Assembly (NCBI GenBank): GCA_002394465.1
Contig: DGTU01000116.1
Location: 1-6,650 of the forward strand
Source: Treponema sp. UBA4328
GTDB lineage: Bacteria; Spirochaetota; Spirochaetia; Treponematales; Treponemataceae
Reading direction: 5' to 3'
Length of the DNA: 6,650 bases
The position numbers and the translations under genes were made by a program. Positions 1-6,168 of this stretch are shown here, piece after piece (the stretch's first letter is position 1; each line of letters opens with the position of its first letter). The notes beneath the pieces are model-generated. The model was not told the DNA's origin, did not search any database, and was given only the letters and a program-made list of their open reading frames with translations.

Positions 1-33
1 ATGATGGGAATTGACGAAGGAACAGGGCTGTAA
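1..33 (+). CDS. Possible 3' end of an upstream gene (partial)
   Basis: Frame 1 is open from the left edge for ten sense codons (reading MMGIDEGTGL) and ends in TAA at 31-33. The stop lies 2 bp from the stop of the convergent minus-strand HD-GYP gene, a spacing typical of tightly packed convergent bacterial genes. The other two + strand frames have stops within the first 12 bases. Ten codons are too few to identify a family, so no function is proposed. The open frame could be chance. Confidence 0.35.
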   Translation: MMGIDEGTGL

Positions 34-35
34 AT

Positions 36-1718
36 TTATTTGCTCTGAAGGGAAGCCAGATAATTTTTGATTTCGTTCTGCATTGAAAGGAAAATTTCTG
101 CAAGTTCCGGGTCAAAATGGCTTCCTTCATCTTTCCTGATTATTTCAAATACTTCTTCAACAGGTACGGCGTCCTTGTAAACGCGCTTCGAAACAATTGC
201 ATCAAATACGTCTGCGATTGCCATAATTCTTGCACTTAAAGGAATGTCTTCGCCGATGAGGCCGATAGGATATCCTGTTCCGTTCCATTTTTCGTGATGA
301 TACTGAACCACGTCAATGCACATACGCAGCATGTCTTCGTCAATTGATTTTCCGAAAACCTGCCTTACAAGTCCCGCACCGATAATTGTGTGGTTTTTCA
401 TTATTTCATATTCATCAGGATCAAGCTTGCCGGGCTTGTTGAGAATCCTGTCGCTGATTGCAACTTTACCGATATCGTGCATTGCTGCGGCGTTTCCGAT
501 TATGTTTACAAAACGCTGGTTTACTTCGTCTGGATAAAGGCCGTTGTTATACAGGTATTTTGTAATCATCATTACATAACGTTTGGTATTCTGGACGTGC
601 ATACCTGTATTGAGGTCGCGGTATTCGATTACGGTTGCCATACCTTCAATGACGGCTTCCTGCATCTGAACCAGGTTACGGCTCTTTTTGTCGAGCTGAT
701 TCCACTGAGCTACGAGCTGGTGTTCAAGTTCAGATTTGTTTTTGTTAAGGGTATTTGCATACTGCCCGATCTGATAGCGTGCCTTAAAGTTTGAACTACA
801 GAGATAAAGCGTAAGCAGAAGAATTATGAGAAGTGCAATTACAAAAGGGGTTAGTTTTCCTAAGACAGTTTTTGCAAGCTCTTTTTTGTCGGTAATCATG
901 GTTATATACCAGGTATCAAGGACGTTTTCTGCATTTACGATTACTTCTCTTGAATTGATTCTGGTATCGAATTTTTCTTCGTGATTATTTTTAATTCTGT
1001 CCAGGAGCGAATGAACTTCTTCAGAAGATGACAGGATATTGTTCTCATCGTTTGAAATAACGGTCCCGTTGTAGTCTATGATAAAAATCTGGTTGTGTGC
1101 TTCCGTGACGATATTTTTTGCAAGTTCCTGAATTTCATCCAGGATAATGTCAAAGGAAACAACGCTTTTTTTATCTGCAAGTGCAATGCTGAGTGAAATG
1201 ATGAATTTGCCGGTATAGGCGTCTTTGTATACAGGAATAATTGCTATTTTCCCGTCTGCCTGAACTGCATTTTTATACCAGTCTGTTTCTACGGGATTGT
1301 AGCCGGCAGGAGGTACCCATCCCGCTCCGTCTATGAATTTTCCGTTGATGAGTCCATAAAAACCGTTGAAGCAGGAGGTTTCGAGGATCTGGGCAGAATT
1401 CGTAACATGTACGAGGTATTCAGAGATTTCCCTGTTCGGACGTCCCTTTGACTGCATGTGGGAAACGGCTTCAGCAGAAGAAATCAGGAGGGAAGCGCCT
1501 TTTTCGACAAAGGAATGAAGTTCGCTTCCGACTTCTGCTACCGTAGTTTCATTTGCGACTATAAGGCTTTCCTTGTAATCTTTGTAGAACGAAACGAATG
1601 AACAGATAATGACTGCAACGAGGGAAAATATGATGAAAATCTGAGAAATAATGAAATTCCGTACGCTTCCGCCTTCAATGTGTTTGACAGATTTTAACTT
1701 TGAAATCATCATTTCCAT
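36..1718 (-). CDS. Membrane Cache-domain receptor with HD-GYP c-di-GMP phosphodiesterase output
   Basis: A 560-aa inner-membrane receptor predicted to hydrolyse cyclic di-GMP in response to an extracytoplasmic ligand. A first membrane helix lies at about residues 20-44. A periplasmic region at about 45-285 has dCache features: TDWYKNAV at 145-152, IPVYKDAYTG at 161-170 and VVSFD at 186-190. A second helix at about 289-307 is followed by a probable coiled-coil linker (about 320-355) and an HD-GYP domain (about 355-550). HD-GYP hallmarks are present: E365, H374, the HD pair H414-D415 followed by GK, H443, the H474-H475 pair, GTGYP at 480-484 and D503, so the metal site looks complete. One small deviation is N479 where many relatives have Asp. 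There is no GGDEF or receiver domain. ATG 1716-1718 has only a weak AGG six bases upstream; in-frame ATGs two and three codons later are alternatives. It is transcribed divergently from ettA. The ligand is unknown. Confidence 0.93.
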   Translation of the reverse strand: MEMMISKLKSVKHIEGGSVRNFIISQIFIIFSLVAVIICSFVSFYKDYKESLIVANETTVAEVGSELHSFVEKGASLLISSAEAVSHMQSKGRPNREISEYLVHVTNSAQILETSCFNGFYGLINGKFIDGAGWVPPAGYNPVETDWYKNAVQADGKIAIIPVYKDAYTGKFIISLSIALADKKSVVSFDIILDEIQELAKNIVTEAHNQIFIIDYNGTVISNDENNILSSSEEVHSLLDRIKNNHEEKFDTRINSREVIVNAENVLDTWYITMITDKKELAKTVLGKLTPFVIALLIILLLTLYLCSSNFKARYQIGQYANTLNKNKSELEHQLVAQWNQLDKKSRNLVQMQEAVIEGMATVIEYRDLNTGMHVQNTKRYVMMITKYLYNNGLYPDEVNQRFVNIIGNAAAMHDIGKVAISDRILNKPGKLDPDEYEIMKNHTIIGAGLVRQVFGKSIDEDMLRMCIDVVQYHHEKWNGTGYPIGLIGEDIPLSARIMAIADVFDAIVSKRVYKDAVPVEEVFEIIRKDEGSHFDPELAEIFLSMQNEIKNYLASLQSK

Positions 1719-1745
1719 TATACGCCTAAATACTCAGAAATGGAA
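1717..1745 (-). promoter_or_regulatory. Possible promoter of the HD-GYP gene
   Basis: On the minus strand a perfect TATAAT occupies 1722-1717, overlapping the first ATG of the HD-GYP gene. Seventeen bases further upstream only a poor -35 (TTCCAT, 1745-1740) is seen. If this -10 is used, transcription would begin at about 1710-1709, at the in-frame ATGs that are codons 3 and 4, giving a leaderless message from an internal start. Alternatively TATAAT is chance and the promoter lies further upstream, toward ettA. Confidence 0.35.
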
Positions 1746-1754
1746 GTTTCTTTT

Positions 1755-1783
1755 ATGACATAACTCTATATTTGGTATATACT
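1755..1783 (+). promoter_or_regulatory. Sigma70-type promoter of ettA, -10 almost at the start codon
   Basis: The -35 ATGACA (1755-1760, 5 of 6 to TTGACA) and the -10 TATACT (1778-1783, 5 of 6 to TATAAT) are separated by an optimal 17 bases. The usual +1, seven bases after the -10, falls on A1790, the first base of the ettA ATG. No Shine-Dalgarno lies in front of that ATG (TTTTCT precedes it), so the transcript is predicted to be leaderless. Confidence 0.65.
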
Positions 1784-1789
1784 TTTTCT

Positions 1790-3553
1790 ATGGCTAAAAC
1801 ATTCGACGACAAAAAAATCATTTACACGATGGATCGCGTTTCGCGCGCGTATGGAACAAAAGTTGTCCTCAAAGACATTTCCATTTCTTATTATTACGGA
1901 GCAAAAATCGGCGTTATCGGTGAAAACGGTGCCGGTAAATCTTCACTTTTCAAAATTTTCGCAGGAATCGATAAGGATTACACCGGCGAAACAAAACTTC
2001 TTCCGGGCTATTCAATGGGATATCTGGAGCAGGAACCGTATCTTGAACCGGGCAAAACAGTCCTTGAAGTAGTAAAAGAGGGCGTAAAGCCAATCACAGA
2101 CCTGCTCGCTGAATTCGATAAGGTAAACGAGGCTTTTGGTGACCCGGATGCTGATTTTGATAAACTCTGTGCCCGCCAGGCAGAAATTCAGGAAAAACTT
2201 GACGCCGCCGATGCATGGAATCTGGACGCAAACCTTGAGCTTGCAATGGATGCCCTCCGCTGTCCTCCGGGAGATCAGGTTGTAGACGTGCTTTCCGGTG
2301 GTGAACGCCGTCGTGTTGCTTTGTGCCGCCTGCTTCTGCAGAAACCGGACATTCTTCTTCTGGATGAACCTACCAACCACCTTGACGCTGAGACTGTTGC
2401 ATGGCTCGAACGCCACCTCAAAGACTATCCTGGTACAATTATCGCTATCACACACGACCGCTACTTCCTCGACAATGTTGCGGGCTGGATTCTCGAAATG
2501 GACCGCGGTGAAGGTTATCCTTTCAAGGGAAATTACTCAGAATGGCTTGAAGCAAAGGAAAAACGCCTTGCCCTTGAAGAAAAACAGGCTTCAACACGCC
2601 GCCGTGAAATGCAGGAAGAACTGGAATGGATTCACGCCGGAGCAAAAGGCCGTCAGGCAAAACACAAGGAACACATCACAAAATACGAAGCATTGCTCGC
2701 AGAAGAAGCAAAGCGCGTTCAGCTTAAGGATACACAGATTTCAATTCCGGCAGGCCCTCGCCTCGGTAATGTAGTAATTGATGCTGAAAAACTCACAAAA
2801 TCATTCGATGACAAGCTTTTGTTTGAAAACCTTGATTTCCATATTCCGGCTGGTAGTGTTGTCGGAATCGTAGGTCCGAACGGTGCAGGTAAAACAACGC
2901 TCTTCAAGATGATTGCAAGTGCCGCAGGTCAGGAAATTGAACTCCCGGACGGAAAGATGGGCAAAGAAGTTCCGGATTCTGGTGCAATCAAAGTCGGCGA
3001 TACGGTAAAACTTGTCTACGTTGACCAGATGCGCTCAAAACTCGACCCTAACAAAACCGTTTACGAAATGCTTTCCGGCGGAAGTGACCTTGTAAAACTC
3101 GGTGCAGTTGATGAAAAAGGCCGCCCTGTAAACGGTGCTGTCCGCGAAATCAACGCGCACGCTTACTGCTCATGGTTCAACTTCAATTCAGCCGAGCAGA
3201 ACAAAAAAATCTCAGTTCTTTCCGGTGGTGAAAAGAACCGCCTCAACATGGGTATGATGTTCAAGGAAGCAGGCAACGTCCTGATGCTCGACGAACCTAC
3301 AAATGACCTCGACATTACGACGACCCGCTCCCTCGAAGAAGCAATCAACGGCTTTGCAGGCGTAGTTCTCGTAATCAGCCACGACCGATACTTCCTCGAC
3401 CGAATCTGTACGCACATTTTAGCATTCGAAAACAATTCGGAAGTCCACTTCGTAGAGGGCAGCTGGAGCGACTATGTTGAATGGCGAAAGAACGTTCTCG
3501 GAATCGATGACGATGTTCCTCACAAGACTGTGTACAGAAAGTTAACACGGTAG
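1790..3553 (+). CDS. ettA: EttA, energy-dependent translational throttle ABC-F ATPase
   Basis: A 587-aa cytoplasmic ABC-F protein. EttA of E. coli binds the ribosomal E site and gates entry into elongation according to ATP/ADP level; it is not a transporter. Two ABC domains are complete. Domain 1 has Walker A GENGAGKS (44-51), signature LSGGE (168-172), Walker B ending in E193 and switch H222. Domain 2 has GPNGAGKT (362-369), LSGGE (477-481), E502 and H531. Between them is the charged inter-domain linker (about 255-315), with the GAKGRQAKHK stretch typical of EttA rather than of Uup or resistance ABC-Fs. Start: an in-frame TTG at 1772 would add six residues (MVYTFS), but ATG 1790 gives MAKTF..IYTM, matching the family N-terminus, and the TTG lies upstream of the predicted transcript start. 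Relative to E. coli EttA (recalled, not aligned by tool) there are two extra loops of about 12-14 residues in domain 2. It is first in a likely operon with two small genes. Confidence 0.95.
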   Translation: MAKTFDDKKIIYTMDRVSRAYGTKVVLKDISISYYYGAKIGVIGENGAGKSSLFKIFAGIDKDYTGETKLLPGYSMGYLEQEPYLEPGKTVLEVVKEGVKPITDLLAEFDKVNEAFGDPDADFDKLCARQAEIQEKLDAADAWNLDANLELAMDALRCPPGDQVVDVLSGGERRRVALCRLLLQKPDILLLDEPTNHLDAETVAWLERHLKDYPGTIIAITHDRYFLDNVAGWILEMDRGEGYPFKGNYSEWLEAKEKRLALEEKQASTRRREMQEELEWIHAGAKGRQAKHKEHITKYEALLAEEAKRVQLKDTQISIPAGPRLGNVVIDAEKLTKSFDDKLLFENLDFHIPAGSVVGIVGPNGAGKTTLFKMIASAAGQEIELPDGKMGKEVPDSGAIKVGDTVKLVYVDQMRSKLDPNKTVYEMLSGGSDLVKLGAVDEKGRPVNGAVREINAHAYCSWFNFNSAEQNKKISVLSGGEKNRLNMGMMFKEAGNVLMLDEPTNDLDITTTRSLEEAINGFAGVVLVISHDRYFLDRICTHILAFENNSEVHFVEGSWSDYVEWRKNVLGIDDDVPHKTVYRKLTR

Positions 3554-3558
3554 GGCCT

Positions 3559-3563
3559 GGAGG
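3559..3563 (+). promoter_or_regulatory. Strong Shine-Dalgarno of the 33-codon ORF
   Basis: GGAGG lies 8 bases before ATG 3572. It is the best ribosome binding site in the window and decides the start of the small ORF. CTGG (3557-3560) and CCAG (3567-3570) can pair as a short 4-bp stem that would hold part of this site; the stem is weak and may not matter. Confidence 0.6.
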
Positions 3564-3571
3564 TTGCCAGC

Positions 3572-3673
3572 ATGGTAAATTATGCCGTTTACAACAACAG
3601 GTACAAATCCCTCGGATTCATGCTCTGCTGCGATGATACTGAACGTGTAAAAAAACTGGATTCAATTAAATGA
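3572..3673 (+). CDS. Small 33-aa protein of unknown function, coupled to the next gene
   Basis: I do not recognise this family. ATG 3572 is preceded by GGAGG at 8-base spacing. The frame runs 33 codons to TGA 3671-3673, and that stop overlaps the ATG of the next gene as ATGA (3670-3673), the classic arrangement for translational coupling. The peptide begins MVNYAVYNNRYKSLGF, contains adjacent cysteines (LCCDD, about residues 18-22) and ends in a basic stretch with several lysines. There is no signal peptide or membrane segment. It starts 18 bases after the ettA stop and is in the same frame as ettA, so it is also what readthrough of the ettA TAG would add. It could be a genuine small protein, a leader peptide governing the 78-aa gene, or the remnant of a longer gene. 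The start signal and the overlap favour translation; function is open. Confidence 0.55.
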   Translation: MVNYAVYNNRYKSLGFMLCCDDTERVKKLDSIK

Positions 3674-3906
3674 CGAAAGACGAATTCGTTTTTCTTATAA
3701 ACACTAAAAAAGAACTGGAATTCTCATACAAAGGCAAAAATTACAACCTGACCTACGACCGTGATGACCGGGGTCAGGATCTGATTGTCTTTGGTGAGAG
3801 GTTTCAGGGAAAAAAGTATTCTTCCCTCGGTGAATTCCTCAATGAAGCCCGCATCGAAAATCATTTTTTCCGTGAGATGCTGGAAATAATACCGCGAAAT
3901 TCCTAA
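3670..3906 (+). CDS. Small 78-aa uncharacterised protein
   Basis: A 78-aa soluble, charged protein. It begins MTKDEFVFLINTKKELEFSY, followed by KGKNYNLTY, a pattern suggesting a short helix and then a beta hairpin, and ends in a helical segment (about 51-72, SLGEFLNEARIENHFFREML). From memory, short proteins with a similar EF-Y-GK-Y opening occur as hypothetical proteins in Treponema and Firmicutes, but I know no function for them. It has no signal peptide, membrane helix, cysteine or known catalytic motif. Its ATG overlaps the stop of the 33-codon ORF by 4 bases (ATGA), and only a weak GGA lies 8-10 bases upstream, so expression probably depends on coupling. It ends 41 bases before the next gene, which has its own candidate -10. 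I see no clear terminator after it. Confidence 0.75.
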   Translation: MTKDEFVFLINTKKELEFSYKGKNYNLTYDRDDRGQDLIVFGERFQGKKYSSLGEFLNEARIENHFFREMLEIIPRNS

Positions 3907-3913
3907 AAAAATA

Positions 3914-3940
3914 TTCAGACAGAAAATTCCGTGTTAAAAT
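3914..3940 (+). promoter_or_regulatory. Candidate promoter of the 7TM-phosphatase gene
   Basis: A -10-like TAAAAT (3935-3940) ends seven bases before ATG 3948. A possible -35 TTCAGA (3914-3919, 4 of 6) lies 15 bases upstream of it, which is short and imperfect. No Shine-Dalgarno precedes the ATG (TATCAGT), so the start would be leaderless or nearly so. Weaker than the other two + strand promoters; the gene could also be reached by readthrough from the ettA cluster. Confidence 0.4.
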
Positions 3941-3947
3941 TATCAGT

Positions 3948-6122
3948 ATGCGGAATCTTCTTAAAATTTTCTGTAGTTCAGTTTCTCTTGTAATGTTTGC
4001 CACGGCGTTCAGTTCCTGCGGGAATGACGATACGCCTAAAATAGTTATCGGCAATGACTTTTATTACTGGGAATCAACAGCCGAATCTACTTACGGCGAC
4101 GCGATGAAGAATTACGGAGAATTTAAGAAGCTTGAAGATAAAACCGAACACAACCTTATGCATATTTTCGGTGAAGACAGGCATTATGTATGGCTCCGGC
4201 ATGAGTTTAAGATTCCGGCACAGTTCAGGAACCAGCCTCTTGGTATGGTAATTCCTCACCTACGCTTTGCCGCACAGGTTTACTGCAACGGTACTTTTAT
4301 TTCCCAGTACGGAGCTTTTCCTCCGAATGAGCAGTCTACCCTTTTCAAGGCTCACTTTTTCAGTTTTCCGCTTGATGTCCTTGAACAGTACGAAACAAAC
4401 ACTGTAATGATAAAGGTTTTCATTCAGGGTGACAGCGGAATTTCAAGCCACGCCTTTATTCAACCTGCACGTTTTGCATATCCGGCATTTGAAAGGATGA
4501 ACTTCAATACGACCCGTATTTATATGCTGCTGTTCGGAATAATGTTCATAACCTTCATTTTGTACCTGTGCTTCTATTTTAACATTCCGGCATTTAAGGA
4601 ATTCAGGGATTTTGCACTTCTCAACCTGTTTACGTCATTTTTCATGGTGTACTTCTTTGCGACGGAACTTCCGCTATATACCAGCGGGGCAATTTCGCAT
4701 CTGGCGCTTGCAAAATATGCTTTCTGTATTCCGGGATACTGTATCGTTTATTTTACGTATCTCTTTGCTGCAAATTATTTCGGTGTCAAAACTCCGCTTC
4801 CGCTTAGAATAATGCGGCACTCGATTATCGCAGTTCAGGTTGTGCTTACCATTGTTGCTCCGGATTACGATTTCCTTATAAAGATTTCTCCGCCGATGAT
4901 GACAATGGTTTTTTTACAGATTGCAGGCGGAACCGTGGAATTTTTCATGCGACTATGGAACAGGGATACCCGCAGAAAAGCAGTTCAGGTCCTTCTGGGA
5001 TTCTCGCCGTTTATTGCCGGTGTATGTGTCGATGTAATTCTGCGCATTTACGACAGCACGCAGTCGTTTACTTATTCCATGCTTTTCGGCTGGCAGGGAG
5101 CTATAGTTGTCTTCCTGATAATGCTCGCAATCCGTTTTACAAGGATTTACAGAAGCAATGAACTCCTCAAAAATCACCTTCAGGAAGAAGTTGAATCCAG
5201 AACACATGAACTTAAAGAAGCAAATGCCGAGCTGTCTGTTCTGAACGAGCAGCTTGAAAAGGACAAGCACCGTTCCGATATGGATCTGGAAATGGCTTCC
5301 CTTGTTCAGAGAAATTTCTTCCCGCAGCCGAACAAACACTTTAAGGGCTGGGAAATTGCCATCTGTTATGCACCTCAGGCAAAAGTTTCGGGCGACCTTT
5401 ATGATTATTACAGCTATAACGACATTCTCAACGGACTTTCGCTTTTTGATGTTTCAGGTCACGGCCTTTCAGCAAGCCTTGTAACGATGCTTTCCAAGAA
5501 CATAATCGCACGCATGTTCCAGAAGGGTTTCAGGAATAACGACGAAATTGAAAAAATCCTGACCAAAATAAACCATACGATTATTTATGAAAAGGGCGAT
5601 ATCGATAACTACATGACGGGAATTCTCTGCCGCTTCAAGAATATCGGTAACGGTGAGCAATGTATGGTTGAACTCGGCAATGCAGGCCATCCTTATCCGC
5701 TTATGTATTCTAAGATTGAGGATGAGGTTTCAGAACTGCGCGGAACCGACGGAAAGAAGCATTACGGTGCAATCGGAATGAAAGGAATTATGGTTTCGTT
5801 TGCAACGTCAGAGTTTACGATGTCCTCAGGGGATATCCTTGTCTGCTATACGGACGGAATTACGGAAGCAACAAACCAGAAAATGGAACAGTTCGGTGCT
5901 GAACGCATAAAAGCGATAATCAAAAAGCATAATGACAAACCGTCAGACGAACTTTTGAAAAAAATAATGGAAGCGCTCTTTAAATTTACAAAGACAAAGC
6001 CTCTTGATGATGACATTACGCTTATAATTGCCAAGCGGACTGACATGGACGAATTCGTTTCCGATGATGAGCATGAAGAGGAATTTGAAGACGGCCTTGA
6101 AGAACTTGAAGATGCTGACTAG
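3948..6122 (+). CDS. 7TM (7TMR-DISM-type) receptor with SpoIIE/RsbU-type PP2C phosphatase
   Basis: A 724-aa membrane receptor predicted to sense an outside signal and dephosphorylate Ser/Thr on a cytoplasmic partner, typically a STAS anti-anti-sigma protein. The N-terminus has a basic start, a hydrophobic stretch and SSC at 22-24, a relaxed lipobox, so it may be lipidated at C24. An extracytoplasmic beta-rich domain (about 35-175) resembles the jelly-roll ligand-binding module of 7TMR-DISM receptors (YVWLRHEF at 80-87, VYCNGTFI at 111-118). Seven helices follow at about 190-211, 221-239, 249-276, 289-304, 314-334, 345-366 and 375-398, then a coiled coil (about 402-445). The phosphatase domain (about 446-697) keeps SGDLYD (D483), DVSGHG (D501), GNAGHPYP (577-584), CYTDGITEA (D636) and DDDIT (687-691), so the metal-binding acidic residues are present. 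An unusual tail (699-724) has 16 Asp/Glu in 26 residues. ATG 3948 fits the signal sequence. No partner kinase or STAS gene is adjacent. Domain order is secure; the ligand and target are not known. Confidence 0.92.
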   Translation: MRNLLKIFCSSVSLVMFATAFSSCGNDDTPKIVIGNDFYYWESTAESTYGDAMKNYGEFKKLEDKTEHNLMHIFGEDRHYVWLRHEFKIPAQFRNQPLGMVIPHLRFAAQVYCNGTFISQYGAFPPNEQSTLFKAHFFSFPLDVLEQYETNTVMIKVFIQGDSGISSHAFIQPARFAYPAFERMNFNTTRIYMLLFGIMFITFILYLCFYFNIPAFKEFRDFALLNLFTSFFMVYFFATELPLYTSGAISHLALAKYAFCIPGYCIVYFTYLFAANYFGVKTPLPLRIMRHSIIAVQVVLTIVAPDYDFLIKISPPMMTMVFLQIAGGTVEFFMRLWNRDTRRKAVQVLLGFSPFIAGVCVDVILRIYDSTQSFTYSMLFGWQGAIVVFLIMLAIRFTRIYRSNELLKNHLQEEVESRTHELKEANAELSVLNEQLEKDKHRSDMDLEMASLVQRNFFPQPNKHFKGWEIAICYAPQAKVSGDLYDYYSYNDILNGLSLFDVSGHGLSASLVTMLSKNIIARMFQKGFRNNDEIEKILTKINHTIIYEKGDIDNYMTGILCRFKNIGNGEQCMVELGNAGHPYPLMYSKIEDEVSELRGTDGKKHYGAIGMKGIMVSFATSEFTMSSGDILVCYTDGITEATNQKMEQFGAERIKAIIKKHNDKPSDELLKKIMEALFKFTKTKPLDDDITLIIAKRTDMDEFVSDDEHEEEFEDGLEELEDAD

Positions 6123-6133
6123 AGTAAGACCAT

Positions 6134-6161
6134 TTAACAATTAATTTTTTTGTAATATAAT
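6134..6161 (+). promoter_or_regulatory. Strong sigma70-type promoter of the malic enzyme gene
   Basis: The -35 TTAACA (6134-6139, 5 of 6) and a perfect -10 TATAAT (6156-6161) are separated by 16 bases. The -10 ends seven bases before ATG 6169, so the expected +1 falls at about 6168-6169. An AGGG (6164-6167) sits one base before the ATG, too close to act as a normal Shine-Dalgarno. This points to a leaderless or near-leaderless mRNA. Confidence 0.65.
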
Positions 6162-6168
6162 TCAGGGC

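Noticed and set aside
390..794. A 134-codon + strand open frame inside the HD-GYP gene
   Set aside because: It is antisense to the strongly conserved HD-GYP and coiled-coil coding sequence, with no family resemblance and no ribosome binding site.
1772..1789. TTG start at 1772 for ettA
   Set aside because: It adds MVYTFS, not found in the family, overlaps the -10 hexamer, lies upstream of the expected transcript start, and has no Shine-Dalgarno.
2012..2455. A 147-codon minus-strand open frame inside ettA
   Set aside because: It is opposite the conserved first ABC domain and resembles no protein; it is a by-product of ettA codon usage.
3888..3912. Possible hairpin and A-run at the end of the 78-aa gene
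   Set aside because: The GGAA/TTCC pairing is only four base pairs with a ten-base or longer loop and no T-run follows on the + strand.
6123..6155. Possible terminator between the phosphatase and malic enzyme genes (T-run at 6144-6151)
   Set aside because: No convincing GC-rich stem precedes the T-run; the T-rich stretch is part of the promoter spacer.
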